64,000 nucleotides of DNA from Paraplanobispora takensis (GCF_016863195.1 NZ_BOOK01000032.1:62001-126000); one strand, 5' to 3'. Counted from the stretch's first letter, positions 1 to 8,763 are shown. Translations and numbers: made by a program. The notes: a model not told the origin generated them from the sequence alone.

Positions 1-240
1 GTAGCCCTGCATGGACTTGTAGCGGGGGAAGACGTCCTTGAAGACGCGGGCCTCGACGTGGTGGACGCCGGGCATGCCGTTGGCCGTGGGCGGGCCCTCG
101 TAGAAGACCCAGGTGGGACCGCCGGCGTTCTGCTCAACCGAGCGCTCGAAGACCTTGGCGTCCCTCCAGCGCTCGAGCACCTCGTGCTCGATCGCGGGCA
201 GGTCGACCTGTGCGGGAAGGGGTCGGAAACGGGCGGACAT
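1..240 (-). CDS. ileS: Isoleucyl-tRNA synthetase, N-terminal part (cut by window edge)
   Basis: Reading the minus strand from an ATG at 240 gives a protein beginning MSARFRPLPAQVDLPAIEHEV and continuing through an EGPPTANGMPGVHHVEARVF stretch. That stretch is the class I synthetase N-terminus with the first signature region (the HIGH-equivalent here reads GVHHV) typical of isoleucyl-tRNA synthetase. The enzyme charges tRNA-Ile in the cytoplasm. Only about 80 codons are in the window. A GGAGG Shine-Dalgarno lies 10 nt upstream of the ATG, inside a hairpin, and a T-box leader precedes it, which independently supports ileS. IleS and ValS/LeuS share this region, but the ATC specifier in the leader decides for isoleucine. 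Confidence 0.93.
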   Translation of the reverse strand, partial: MSARFRPLPAQVDLPAIEHEVLERWRDAKVFERSVEQNAGGPTWVFYEGPPTANGMPGVHHVEARVFKDVFPRYKSMQGY

Positions 241-250
241 CGGGACGGAA

Positions 251-507
251 CCTCCACGCTGGCACGGGCACTGGCGTGGAGGGACGAGACCTCGCGGCCC
301 CGCGGTACCACCCTCCTTGACCCCCGCACGGCGGAGGCCCTCTTCCTTCTCGGTCGCTGCCGGGTCTACTGGGCCGCTGGATTCCGTTGGATTCCCGGCC
401 GTTCTTCCGGCGGCTCAGGGGTGATCTTCTCTCCGGGCCCCGCCCCGGGCTCGCACCGTCCCCGGGTCGCTCCTGCGAGGGGGATCGGAGGTACTCGTCC
501 CCATCAA
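251..507 (-). promoter_or_regulatory. Translational ileS T-box riboswitch with Shine-Dalgarno sequestrator
   Basis: On the minus strand the conserved T-box sequence AGGGTGGTACCGCGGG is present (plus-strand 299-314). Upstream of it is a Stem I with a specifier loop GAGAAGATCACC, placing the isoleucine codon ATC at 425-423, and the distal-loop motif GGACGGTGCGAG. Downstream, CCTCCACGC (282-274) and GCGTGGAGG (259-251) form a perfect 9-bp stem whose 3' arm is the ileS Shine-Dalgarno, 10 nt before the ATG. This is the actinobacterial arrangement, in which uncharged tRNA-Ile stabilises the T-box pairing and frees the ribosome site. No U-tract terminator is present, so control is translational. The 5' boundary is approximate. 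Confidence 0.92.
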
Positions 508-631
508 CGCCTTGCGAACTCAAACGATAACGCACACACGGCGCCGGAGGCTTCCCGATATCGGGGCGTCGGACGGAATGAGATGAAAGAGAGGGGATAG
601 TACGGGATTAGTAAACAGACCGGTGTGGCGT

Positions 632-660
632 TTGCCGTTTTGTTATCGGCGACCTAAGCT
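632..660 (+). promoter_or_regulatory. Candidate promoter for the DksA/TraR-type gene
   Basis: TTGCCG at 632-637 and TAAGCT at 655-660 are separated by 17 nt, a sigma-70-like spacing, and lie 53 nt before the ATG at 713. The region 508-712 otherwise holds the 5' side of the divergent ileS transcript and no gene I can support. This is a pattern match only; no transcript evidence is available. Confidence 0.4.
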
Positions 661-712
661 GCCCGCACCGTTTACCGCCCGGGTAGGGGTCCGATCGAGT
701 GAGGAGGCCGAC

Positions 713-1132
713 ATGGCCACGACCGTACGCGCAGATAAGAGCGCGGTAGTGCCGGCACAGAACGGTCCCACCGTAATCTGGACGGCGGAGGAGCTGGCGG
801 AGGTCCGCGAGCGGCTGTCCGCGGAGATCGGGGAGCTCACCGCCGAGATCGCCAGGGCGGAGTCGGAGATCGCCTCCAACGACGTCACCGACGGCGCCGG
901 CGACGACCAGGCCGACGCCGGGGCCAGGACCTATCAACGCGAACGCGAGATCGCCCTTACTCTGAATGCGCGCGACTTGGTCGCGCAGAATGAGCGAGCG
1001 ATCGCCCGGATCGACGCGGGGACCTACGGAGTGTGCGAATCGTGCCACCAGCCGATCGGCAAGGAGCGCCTGCAGGCGTTCCCGAGGGCGACGCTGTGCG
1101 TGGCCTGCAAGCAGCGGGAGGAGCGCCGCTGA
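713..1132 (+). CDS. DksA/TraR-type C4 zinc-finger protein
   Basis: The 139-aa product has an N-terminal helical part rich in Glu/Arg (a likely coiled coil around residues 25-60) and a C-terminal zinc finger with CESCHQPI and CVAC, the CxxC...CxxC pattern of the DksA/TraR family. In that family such proteins bind the RNA polymerase secondary channel or act as small zinc-finger regulators; many actinobacterial members are uncharacterised. The ATG at 713 is preceded by GAGGAGG at 701-707. Longer in-frame extensions upstream lack a ribosome site. The 3' end overlaps the likely start of lspA, so the two are probably co-transcribed. The acidic coiled-coil tip (DVTDGAGDD) resembles the DxxDxA-type tip region of DksA, but activity cannot be judged from sequence. 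Confidence 0.85.
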   Translation: MATTVRADKSAVVPAQNGPTVIWTAEELAEVRERLSAEIGELTAEIARAESEIASNDVTDGAGDDQADAGARTYQREREIALTLNARDLVAQNERAIARIDAGTYGVCESCHQPIGKERLQAFPRATLCVACKQREERR

Positions 1133-1725
1133 GCGGTGAGGCGGAGGGCGGGGAGGCCCCGGCCGCCCCGCTCCCGGCGCGGCGGATCGCCGTGCTGGCG
1201 ACGATCGTCCCGATCGTCTACGTGCTCGACCTGGTCACGAAGACGATCGTGTTGCAGACGCTGGAGGACCGCGATCCGCTGGTCCTCATCCCCGGGTTCC
1301 TGCAGTTCAGGGTGATCTTCAACTCCGGGGCCGCGTTCAGCATCGGCGCCGGGATGACGATCGTCTTCACGTTCGTGGCGGCCGGGGTGGTGATCGCGAT
1401 CCTGCGCACGGCGCGCAACCTGCGGAGCCTGCCGTGGGCGATCACGCTGGGCCTGCTGCTGGGCGGGGCGCTGGGCAACCTGACCGACCGCGTCTTCCGC
1501 TGGCCCTCGGGCTTCGGGCGGCCCTCGCCGTTCCAGGGGCACGTGGTCGACTTCATCGAGACCTTCCCCGGCCACTTCCCGGTCTGGAACGTCGCCGACG
1601 CCTCGATCGTCTGCGGGGGGATCCTCGCCGTCCTGCTGGCCTGGCGGGGCTACCAGATCGACGGAACGCACGACACCGGGCAGAAGGAGCACAAGGACCG
1701 GAAGGGGCGCGAGAGCGATGGCTGA
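1096..1725 (+). CDS. lspA: Lipoprotein signal peptidase (signal peptidase II)
   Basis: This membrane aspartyl protease cleaves the signal peptide of diacylglyceryl-modified prolipoproteins. Four hydrophobic segments are visible, and the two catalytic Asp motifs are present: [10 protein letters not shown] (first Asp) and WNVADASI (second Asp). NSGAAFSIG matches the conserved N(A/S)GAAF box. The start is uncertain. I chose the GTG at 1096, which has GAGGG upstream but overlaps the previous gene by 37 nt. A CTG at 1129 just after GGGAGGAG, or a GTG at 1192, would give shorter N-termini. The C-terminus is a charged cytoplasmic tail. It overlaps rluD by 8 nt, so the two are co-translated. It works with lgt, which is also in this window (57919). 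Confidence 0.9.
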   Translation: MRGLQAAGGAPLSGEAEGGEAPAAPLPARRIAVLATIVPIVYVLDLVTKTIVLQTLEDRDPLVLIPGFLQFRVIFNSGAAFSIGAGMTIVFTFVAAGVVIAILRTARNLRSLPWAITLGLLLGGALGNLTDRVFRWPSGFGRPSPFQGHVVDFIETFPGHFPVWNVADASIVCGGILAVLLAWRGYQIDGTHDTGQKEHKDRKGRESDG

Positions 1726-2644
1726 GCGACGGAGCCTGCCGGTTCCCAACGGGCTGGAGGGTGAGCGCCTCGACGCCGCGCTGTCACGCCTGTTCGGACT
1801 GTCCCGCACCCGCGCCGCCGAACTGATCGCCTCCGGCGACGTGCTGGTGGACGGCTCACCCGCCGCCAAGTCCGACCGGGTGCAGGGCGGCGAGTGGCTG
1901 GACGTCGTCCTGCCGCCCCCGCCCACCGCGCCCATGCCGGTGGCCGAGCCGATCCCCGGGATGGCGATCGTCTACGAGGACGACGACATCGTGGTCGTCA
2001 ACAAGCCCGTCGGCGTGGCCGCCCACCCCACCACCGGCTGGACCGGGTCCACCGTGATCGGCGGCCTGCTGGGCGCCGGGCACCGGGTGGCCACCAGCGG
2101 CGCCGCCGAGCGTCAGGGCATCGTGCACCGGCTGGACGCCAACACCACCGGCGCGATGGTCGTGGCCAAGAGCGAGCACGCCTACTCCCACCTGAAGCGG
2201 GCCTTCAAGGAACGCACCGTGGACAAGCGCTACCACGCGCTGGTCCAGGGCCACCCCGACCCGCTGCGCGGCACCGTGGACGCGCCGATCGACCGCCACC
2301 CCTTCGGGGACGGCCGGTTCGCGGTCGTGGCCGGGGGCAAGCCCTCGGTCACCCACTACGACACGATCGAGGCCTTCCGTGCGGCGTCGCTGCTGGACAT
2401 CAAGCTGGAGACCGGCAGGACCCACCAGATCCGGGTCCACATGTCGGCGCTGCGCCACCCGTGCGTCGGCGACATGCTGTACGGCGCCGACCCGACGCTG
2501 GCCTCGCGCCTGGGGGTGACCCGCCAGTGGCTGCACGCCGTCTCGCTGGCCTTCGAGCACCCGTCCACGGGTGAGTGGGTCTCCTTCACCACCGACTATC
2601 CCGCCGACCTGGCGCACGCCCTGAAGGCCGTCAGAGGCGACTGA
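1718..2644 (+). CDS. rluD: RluA/RluD-family 23S rRNA pseudouridine synthase
   Basis: The protein has 308 aa. An N-terminal S4 RNA-binding domain (about residues 12-75, with [15 protein letters not shown]) is followed by the PseudoU_synth_2 catalytic domain. The catalytic Asp lies in the motif HRLDANTTG (about residues 137-145). A later [10 protein letters not shown] motif is typical of the RluA family. It isomerises uridines in large-subunit rRNA (positions 1911/1915/1917 for RluD itself). The lspA-rluD pair is a common bacterial neighbourhood. The ATG at 1718 overlaps the lspA stop. Substrate site assignment within RluA/RluC/RluD is by recall of gene context rather than proof. Confidence 0.9.
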   Translation: MAERRSLPVPNGLEGERLDAALSRLFGLSRTRAAELIASGDVLVDGSPAAKSDRVQGGEWLDVVLPPPPTAPMPVAEPIPGMAIVYEDDDIVVVNKPVGVAAHPTTGWTGSTVIGGLLGAGHRVATSGAAERQGIVHRLDANTTGAMVVAKSEHAYSHLKRAFKERTVDKRYHALVQGHPDPLRGTVDAPIDRHPFGDGRFAVVAGGKPSVTHYDTIEAFRAASLLDIKLETGRTHQIRVHMSALRHPCVGDMLYGADPTLASRLGVTRQWLHAVSLAFEHPSTGEWVSFTTDYPADLAHALKAVRGD

Positions 2645-2646
2645 GG

Positions 2647-2720
2647 CGGCGCCCGCGCGTCCCGCCCGGGGCAGCGACCCGTACGGCGCTCAGCGCGGGC
2701 CGTCCGTGCGGCGGGCGCCG
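2647..2720. other. Convergent intergenic gap with a long-loop inverted repeat
   Basis: CGGCGCCCGC (2647-2656) and GCGGGCGCCG (2711-2720) are perfectly complementary with a 54-nt loop, between the convergent ends of rluD and the kinase gene. It may act in termination in both directions, but there is no U tract. No coding sequence is supported here. Confidence 0.35.
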
Positions 2721-2751
2721 GCGGCCCCGGGCCGATGAGCCCGGGAGGGAC

Positions 2752-4332
2752 TCACCCCTTGCCCTTCCCCTTGCCCTTGCCCTTGGTCAGGGCCTTGACC
2801 GCCTTGGCGGGCTTGGCCTTCTTGCCCTTGGCGGCGCCGGGGCTCAGGGCGTTCACCCCGCTGCCGGGGTTGACCTGGCCGGGGGAGTCGTCGCCCGAAC
2901 CCGGGTCGGACTCCTGCTCCGAACCGCCGGAGTCGTCCTCCGGCGCGTCGGAGGAGCCGTCCGAGCCGCCGGGGTCCTCCTGCGAGGGCTTCGGCTTCTG
3001 GGAGGGCTTGTCCGACGGCTTGCCGGTGGGGGCGTTCTCGCCGCGGTCGTCCCGGGTGGGAGAGGCGGAGGGACGGGTGTCGGCGGGCTCCGGATCGGTG
3101 CCGCCGGTCAGCTCCGTCGACTCGGGCTCGCCCGGCGCCTCGTCCTCGGTCGCGGGGACGCTGCTCACCGAGGTGGGCGGCTTGGCCGGATCGGTGCCGG
3201 AGGACTTGGAGGTGATCCAGGCCATCCCGCCCGCGCTCAGGGCGATCGCCAGGGCGGCGGCCGTCGCTGCGGTCAGCATGGAGCGGCGGCGGGAGCCGGG
3301 ACCGCCGGAGGCCGACCACGGGTCGGGGCCGGAGGCGGCCGCCAGCGGACCGGGGGCCGGGACGCCGGGCGGCGTCCCCCCGTCGGCGAGGGCGGGCGCG
3401 ACGACCGCCGCGGCCGCGGCCGCGGGCGCCGTGTCCCGTGGCGGGAGCGGTGCTCCCGCGACCGCGGCGGGTGGCGGGGCGGCCACGTCCACCGGCATGG
3501 TGGGCTCCGGGGCGGTCCCGGCCACGATCGCCGCCAGGTGCGTCTGCACCTCCTGGGTGGACATCCGATGCGCGGGATCCTTGCGCAGCAGCCCGTGGAT
3601 CACCGGCCCCAGCGGCCCGGCCAGCCGCAGCGGGCCCGGGGCCTCGTGCATGACCGCGGAGAGCGTGGCCAGCGGGTGGGCGCGCTGGAAGGGGGAGTGT
3701 CCCTCGACCACCATGTACAGCGTCACGCCGAGCGACCACAGGTCGGAGGCGAACTGCGCGGGCCCGCCCATCGCGCGCTCGGGCGCGATGAAGGCCGGGG
3801 TGCCGATGAGCGCGCCGGTCCTGGTCACCGAGGAGTCGCCCTCCAGCACCGCGATGCCGAAGTCGGTCAGCACCGCCCTGCCGTCGGTGGCCAGCAGCAC
3901 GTTGTCCGGCTTGACGTCACGGTGCAGCACGCCCACGCGGTGCGCGGCGACCAGCGCCCCCAGGACGTCGAGTCCGATACGGGCCACCTGGACGGGCGGC
4001 AGCGGCCCGTCCTCCCTGATCACGGCGCCGAGCGTGCGCGAGTCCACGAGCTGCATGACGATCCACGGCCGCCCGCGCTCCTCGATCACGTCGTAGACCG
4101 TCGCCACGCCCGGGTGGCCGATCCGCCCGGCCGCGCGGGCCTCCCGGAGCGTGCGGACGGTGAAGACCTCGCGTTCGGGGCCGGTCAGGTCGGGGGAGGG
4201 GATGACCTCCTTGACCGCCACCTGGCGGCCCAGGACCTCGTCCCGCGCCCTCCAGACCGTGCCCATGCCCCCTTGGCCGATGTGCTCCAGCAGCCGGTAC
4301 CGGTCACCGATGAGCTCCTGAGAATCGGACAT
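2752..4332 (-). CDS. PknB-like transmembrane Ser/Thr protein kinase
   Basis: The protein has 526 aa. The cytoplasmic kinase domain (about residues 12-270) keeps all catalytic elements: glycine loop GQGGMG, Lys41 in VAVKEV, HRD with Asp139, DFG with Asp157, and an APE-type sequence APER. A Pro/Ala-rich linker leads to one membrane segment (about 352-373, after RRRS), then an acidic extracellular part rich in Ser/Asp/Pro. It carries no PASTA repeats, so it is not PknB itself. The protein ends with a lysine/glycine tail (five KG units). It lies 43 bp downstream of the MmpL gene on the same strand and is probably co-transcribed, suggesting a link between kinase and exporter (inference). ATG 4332 starts MSDSQELIGDRY. 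Confidence 0.92.
   Translation of the reverse strand: MSDSQELIGDRYRLLEHIGQGGMGTVWRARDEVLGRQVAVKEVIPSPDLTGPEREVFTVRTLREARAAGRIGHPGVATVYDVIEERGRPWIVMQLVDSRTLGAVIREDGPLPPVQVARIGLDVLGALVAAHRVGVLHRDVKPDNVLLATDGRAVLTDFGIAVLEGDSSVTRTGALIGTPAFIAPERAMGGPAQFASDLWSLGVTLYMVVEGHSPFQRAHPLATLSAVMHEAPGPLRLAGPLGPVIHGLLRKDPAHRMSTQEVQTHLAAIVAGTAPEPTMPVDVAAPPPAAVAGAPLPPRDTAPAAAAAAVVAPALADGGTPPGVPAPGPLAAASGPDPWSASGGPGSRRRSMLTAATAAALAIALSAGGMAWITSKSSGTDPAKPPTSVSSVPATEDEAPGEPESTELTGGTDPEPADTRPSASPTRDDRGENAPTGKPSDKPSQKPKPSQEDPGGSDGSSDAPEDDSGGSEQESDPGSGDDSPGQVNPGSGVNALSPGAAKGKKAKPAKAVKALTKGKGKGKGKG
2755..2784 (+). repeat. Hexanucleotide tandem repeat encoding a Lys-Gly tail
   Basis: Five consecutive 6-bp units of the form (C/G)CCCTT run from 2755 to 2784. 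They immediately precede the kinase stop codon and encode five Lys-Gly dipeptides on the minus strand. Copy-number change would stay in frame and only alter tail length. Further lysine-rich codons follow upstream. Confidence 0.85.
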
Positions 4333-4375
4333 GCGAATCCGGCTACCCCGGATCGTTCCGGGTAATCCGGACCAG

Positions 4376-6595
4376 TCAGGCTATCTGCCGCGGCTCCGCT
4401 TCCCGGGAGGTCCGTACCGCCGCGGGCGCCCCCTCCCGCCGGGGGAGCGAGGGCTCCACCCGCAGCGGCCGGGCCGCCCAGGCGGGCAGCCACCAGTTCC
4501 ACCGGCCCATCATCGCGACCGTCGCCGGGACGAGGACGCCGCGGATGAGGGTGGCGTCCAGCAGGATGCCCAGCGCCAGGCCGCTGGCGAACACCTTCAC
4601 ATCCAGCTCGGGCGTCATGGCCAGCGCGGCGAAGGAGACGAACAGGATCAGTGCGGCCGAGGTGACCAGGCGCCCGGTACGGCCCACGCCCTCCACCACC
4701 GCGTGGACGGTCTCGCCCGACCTGTCGTACTCCTCGCGCATCCTGGCCAGGATGAACACCTCGTAGTCCATGCTGAGGCCGTACAGGAAGGCGAAGATCG
4801 TCAACGGGACGAACTCGCCGATCGAACCGGTCGGCTGGATGCCGAGCAGTTCCCGGGTGCCCCAGCCGTACTGCCACAGCAGCACCATCGCCCCGACCAC
4901 CGCGCCCAGCGAGAGCAGGTTGAGGGCGATCGCCTTGAGCGGCAGCAGCAGGGAGCGGAAGGCCCGCGCCAGCATCACGAACGTGACCAGCGCGATCAGC
5001 GCGAGCATCCACGGCAGGGCTCCGTAGGCGTGCTCGCGGAAGTCCATGCTCTGCGCCGCGGCGCCGCCGACCCTGATCTCCGCGCCGCCGGCCCCGGCCT
5101 CCGCCCCGGCGGCCCGCCTGACCCGGGTGACGGTCTCCTGCCCGGCGTCGGTGCCGCTCTCCGCGACCGGCAGCACGGTGACGACCGCGGTGTCGCCGCG
5201 CCGCCAGGACGGGTCGTCCGGCGCCAGCACGGCGGACACGCCCTCGACGCCCCCGATCCGCGCGACGGCCCGCGCCGGATCGCCCACGACCAGGACGTCG
5301 AAGGGGGTGATGGAACCGGCCGGGACCTCCGCCCGGCGCAGCGCGCTCAGCCCCTCGTACCCCGGGCCCGACGTGCGCAGGTGACCGCTCTCCGGCAGGC
5401 CCAGGTCGGCCTCCAGCGCGACGGCGCTCAGCGCGACCAGCAGGCCGCCGGTCAGCAGCGCGGCCGGGCGGCGCAGCCGTACCACCCCGCGTGCCCACGA
5501 CGACCAGACGCGCCCGGCCCGGGCCTCCCGGCGGTACGGCGGGGCCGCCGCGGCGCCGCGCCCGCGCTCCAGGCGCCGGCCGGTGAGGGCGAGCAGGACC
5601 GGCAGCACGGTCAGCGTGACGGCCACGCTCACCGCCGCGATGACCATCCCGGCCAGGCCGAGGCTGCGCAGGAACGGCACCGGCAGCACCACCATGGTCA
5701 TCAGCCCGGTCGCGACCGCGGCGCCGCTGAACAGCACCGCGCGCCCGGCCCCCCGCATCGCCCGGTGCACGGCCTCCTCGCCGCGGTGCCCGCCTGCCTG
5801 CTCCTCCCGCCAGCGGGCCACCAGCAGCAGCGAGTAGTCGACGGCGATGCCCAGGCCCAGCAGCGGCATGGTGGTCAGCGCCACGTCGTGCACGGTCGTC
5901 ACCAGCGTCAGCAGCAGGATCACGATGAAGGACACGAAGGTCGCCAGGACGGAGACGAGGATCGGCACGAGCGCCAGGGCCGAGCGGAAGACCACCAGCA
6001 GCACGGCCACCGCGGCGGCCACGCCGATACCGATCTTGGCGGGGACGTCCACGCCGCCGGCGTCCACGCTCGGAGCCAGGGTGTCCAGGCCGGTGACGTG
6101 GACGACGCTGCCCGGCGGCAGGACGGGGGCCATCGCGGCCTTGATCACCGGGCTCTCGTCGGGGACCTCGCCCAGGCCGCCGCCCGGCGGGCTGCCGTCG
6201 GAGTAGGTGCCCGGGAAGACCAGGCCGAAGGTGGTGCGGCCGTCGGAGCCGACGAGCCGCGGGTCGCCGGTCCCGGCGTAGGAGACCACCCGGGCCCCGG
6301 GCAGCCGCTCCGCGACGGCCGCGAACGCTTTCCCGATCACCTCCCGGTGCTCCTGCGCCCGCATGCCGCCGGGCAGGACCACGACCGGGACGAACGGCCG
6401 CTGGTGACCGCCGTTGCCGTAGATCCTGACGATCTCCCGGTTGGCGTCGAAGGCGGGCATCCCGGGGTGGGCGTACTCCTCGGAGAGCCGCTGGATCGCC
6501 AGCGGTGTCGCGGCCAGGCCCGCCAGGAAGGCCAGTACGGCCAGCACCATGACCGTCCGCCCGCGCCGCAGTACGAAGAACGAGAGTCTCTGCAT
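4376..6595 (-). CDS. MmpL-family RND transporter
   Basis: The protein has 739 aa and the MMPL layout: TM1 near residues 12-32, a large extracellular loop, a block of five TMs (about 190-340), a second extracellular loop and a second TM block (about 520-690). Near the second block, the Asp-Tyr pair typical of MmpL proton relay appears in FLYGLSMDYEVFIL, and VDYSLLLVARWREE is the matching motif in the first block. In mycobacteria such proteins export lipids or siderophores; the substrate here is unknown. The gene is divergent from a two-component system (6716-8763) across a 120-bp region with inverted repeats, and its downstream neighbour is a Ser/Thr kinase 43 bp away. ATG 6595 starts MQRLSFFVLRRG. 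Confidence 0.9.
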   Translation of the reverse strand: MQRLSFFVLRRGRTVMVLAVLAFLAGLAATPLAIQRLSEEYAHPGMPAFDANREIVRIYGNGGHQRPFVPVVVLPGGMRAQEHREVIGKAFAAVAERLPGARVVSYAGTGDPRLVGSDGRTTFGLVFPGTYSDGSPPGGGLGEVPDESPVIKAAMAPVLPPGSVVHVTGLDTLAPSVDAGGVDVPAKIGIGVAAAVAVLLVVFRSALALVPILVSVLATFVSFIVILLLTLVTTVHDVALTTMPLLGLGIAVDYSLLLVARWREEQAGGHRGEEAVHRAMRGAGRAVLFSGAAVATGLMTMVVLPVPFLRSLGLAGMVIAAVSVAVTLTVLPVLLALTGRRLERGRGAAAAPPYRREARAGRVWSSWARGVVRLRRPAALLTGGLLVALSAVALEADLGLPESGHLRTSGPGYEGLSALRRAEVPAGSITPFDVLVVGDPARAVARIGGVEGVSAVLAPDDPSWRRGDTAVVTVLPVAESGTDAGQETVTRVRRAAGAEAGAGGAEIRVGGAAAQSMDFREHAYGALPWMLALIALVTFVMLARAFRSLLLPLKAIALNLLSLGAVVGAMVLLWQYGWGTRELLGIQPTGSIGEFVPLTIFAFLYGLSMDYEVFILARMREEYDRSGETVHAVVEGVGRTGRLVTSAALILFVSFAALAMTPELDVKVFASGLALGILLDATLIRGVLVPATVAMMGRWNWWLPAWAARPLRVEPSLPRREGAPAAVRTSREAEPRQIA

Positions 6596-6647
6596 GCCGC
6601 CAGTGCAGCAAAGCGATCTTCAGCGGCCGTGTGACGGCTCTCAGAGA

Positions 6648-6680
6648 TCTGTGGGAGGCGGGCTTCACAGAGTTCTCCCA
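6648..6680. promoter_or_regulatory. Inverted repeats in the mmpL / response-regulator divergent promoter region
   Basis: TCTGTG (6648-6653) pairs with CACAGA (6666-6671), and TGGGAG (6652-6657) pairs with CTCCCA (6675-6680). These nested repeats lie in the only non-coding space between the divergent MmpL and response regulator genes. They are candidate operator sites, possibly for the adjacent OmpR-type regulator; the repeats are seen, the role is inferred. Confidence 0.4.
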
Positions 6681-6715
6681 GAGCTTTTCAAGATCGGACA
6701 GGGGAGACTGGAGGG

Positions 6716-7399
6716 GTGAGCCGCATACTGGTCGTGGACGACGAGCCCTACCTCGCCGATCTCGTCGCCACCGCGCTGCGATACGAGGGCTTCGAGACGG
6801 TGACCGCGGGCACGGGCGCCGCGGCGGTGGCGCAGGCCGGCGCGTTCCGTCCCGACCTGATCGTCCTGGACGTGATGCTGCCCGACGTGTCCGGCACGGA
6901 GGTGTGCCGCCGGATCCGCACGGGGGGCTCCGAGGTGCCGGTGGTGTTCCTCACCGCGCGCGACGCGACCGAGGACAAGATCGGGGGCCTGGCGGCGGGC
7001 GGGGACGACTACGTCACCAAGCCCTTCAGCCTGGAGGAGCTGATCGCCAGGATCCGGGCGGTGCTGCGGCGGACCAACCCCCCGCGGAGCGGCCGGCTGA
7101 CCTTCGCCGACCTCGTCGTCGACGAGCGGGCCTACGAGGTACGGCGGGGCGGGCGGCGCATCGACCTGACCCCCACCGAGTTCAAGCTCCTGAGCTTCCT
7201 GGCCGCCAACGCCGGCCGGCTGGTCTCCAAGCGGCAGATCCTCGACCACGTCTGGGAGTACGACTTCGGCGGCAACGACGGCGTGGTGCAGACCTACATC
7301 AGCTATCTGCGCCGCAAGGTCGACTCCTGCGGCCCGCCGCTGATCCACACCGTGCCCCGGGTGGGCTACGTCCTGCGCCTGCCCCGGGAGGACGACTGA
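6716..7399 (+). CDS. OmpR-family response regulator
   Basis: The protein has 227 aa. The receiver domain (residues 3-113) has the acidic pocket VVDDEP and the phospho-acceptor Asp52 in IVLDVMLPD, plus Thr in FLTARD and Lys in KPFS. The C-terminal winged-helix DNA-binding domain (about 130-225) has the typical RIDLTPTEFKLL and PRVGYVLR elements. The GTG at 6716 follows GACTGGAGGG. The stop overlaps the start of the sensor kinase by one base (TGATG), so both are made together. By position it is likely to control the divergent MmpL gene and itself, which is inference. Confidence 0.95.
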   Translation: MSRILVVDDEPYLADLVATALRYEGFETVTAGTGAAAVAQAGAFRPDLIVLDVMLPDVSGTEVCRRIRTGGSEVPVVFLTARDATEDKIGGLAAGGDDYVTKPFSLEELIARIRAVLRRTNPPRSGRLTFADLVVDERAYEVRRGGRRIDLTPTEFKLLSFLAANAGRLVSKRQILDHVWEYDFGGNDGVVQTYISYLRRKVDSCGPPLIHTVPRVGYVLRLPREDD

Positions 7400-8763
7400 T
7401 GCCCTCCCGGACCCGCCCCGCCGCCGCAGGCCGCACTCATCCCGCCGCGGGCCGCACCCGCCGGTCTCCCGGGGTTCCGGACGGCTCCCGCCGCCTTCCC
7501 GGCCTGCGCCCGCCGGCGTCCCTGCGCGGCCGGCTGGTCGTGACGGTCGCCGGCCTCGTCGCCCTGGCCCTCGGCACGGTCGCCGGGGCCACCTTCGGAG
7601 CGCTGCAGGACTGGCGCGGGCACGAGGGCGCCCGGCTGCTGGCCATGGACACCCCGCAGGCCCTGCTCGCGGCCTCCGACGAGCTGACCGGGCGCGTCGC
7701 CAACGTCATGATCATCTCATCGGCGGTGGCCCTGGCCGGGCTGACCCTGCTCGCCGCGCACCTGGTCGGCCGGGGCCTGCGGCCACTGGACCGGATCGTG
7801 GAGGCCGCGGCGGACATCGGCGCGGGCGACCTCGACCGCCGGATCGAGACGGCCCCGGACGGCAGCGAGGTGGGCCGCCTCGGCCACGCGCTCAACGCGA
7901 TGCTCGGCCAGATCGAGAGGGCCTTCCGGCAGCGGGAGGAGTCCCAGGACCGGCTGCGCCGCTTCGTCGCCGACGCCTCCCACGAGCTGCGCACGCCCAT
8001 CGCGACCATCCGGGGCTACGCCGAGCTGTTCCGCCGCGGCGCGGCCGGCCGGCCGCAGGACCTGGCCACGGCCATGCGCAGAATCGAGGCGGAGGCGGCC
8101 CGGATGGGGGCGCTGGTGGACGAGATGCTGCTGCTGGCCCGCCTGGACCAGGGGCGCCCCCTGGAACACGCCCCGGTCGAGCTGACCGGGATCGCGGCCG
8201 ACGCGGTGGCCGACGCCCTGGCCGTCGAGCCTGACCGGCCGCTGTCGGTCGAGCACGACGGGCCGGTCGAGGTGCGGGGCGACGCGGCCAGGCTCCGCCA
8301 GGTGGTCGGCAACCTGCTGGCCAACGTGCTCGCGCACACCCCGCCGGGCACCCCGGCCGTGGTGCGGGTGAGCATGACGGCCGGGACCGGGCCGGCGTCC
8401 GGGACTGCGTCGGCGTCCGGGACCGGGCCGGTGGACGCCGCCGGTGCCGTGGGCCCGGCCCGGCGGGCGGGGGAGCCGCTGATCGAGGCGGGGGAGGCGC
8501 TGATCGAGGTCGCCGACGAGGGGCCCGGCCTGACCCCGGAGCAGTGCACGCTCGTCTTCGAGCGCTTCTACCGCGCCGACCGCACGCGCGAGGGGTCCGG
8601 GGACCGGGGCGGAGCCGGTCTCGGACTGTCCATCGTGGCCGCGGTCGCCGCCGCCCACGGCGGACGCGCCGAGGCGGTCGCGCGGCCCGGCAGGGGAGCG
8701 GCCTTCCGGGTGCGGCTGCCCGCCGGTGCCGGGCGGCCGGCGCCGCCCGGCACCGTCCCATGA
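7399..8763 (+). CDS. Sensor histidine kinase of the two-component pair
   Basis: The protein has 454 aa. After an unusual basic, Pro-rich N-terminus (about 40 aa), TM1 (46-66) and TM2 (about 104-122) enclose a short periplasmic loop of about 35 residues, so the signal is probably sensed at the membrane. A HAMP domain follows, then the H-box with phospho-acceptor His195 in DASHELRTP, the N-box (VVGNLLANVLAHTPP) and the G-boxes (DEGPGL, GAGLGLSIV). Between the N- and D-boxes is a low-complexity insert of about 40 residues (GTGPASGTASASGTG...). It starts at the ATG overlapping the regulator stop. Partner: the response regulator at 6716. Confidence 0.94.
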   Translation: MPSRTRPAAAGRTHPAAGRTRRSPGVPDGSRRLPGLRPPASLRGRLVVTVAGLVALALGTVAGATFGALQDWRGHEGARLLAMDTPQALLAASDELTGRVANVMIISSAVALAGLTLLAAHLVGRGLRPLDRIVEAAADIGAGDLDRRIETAPDGSEVGRLGHALNAMLGQIERAFRQREESQDRLRRFVADASHELRTPIATIRGYAELFRRGAAGRPQDLATAMRRIEAEAARMGALVDEMLLLARLDQGRPLEHAPVELTGIAADAVADALAVEPDRPLSVEHDGPVEVRGDAARLRQVVGNLLANVLAHTPPGTPAVVRVSMTAGTGPASGTASASGTGPVDAAGAVGPARRAGEPLIEAGEALIEVADEGPGLTPEQCTLVFERFYRADRTREGSGDRGGAGLGLSIVAAVAAAHGGRAEAVARPGRGAAFRVRLPAGAGRPAPPGTVP

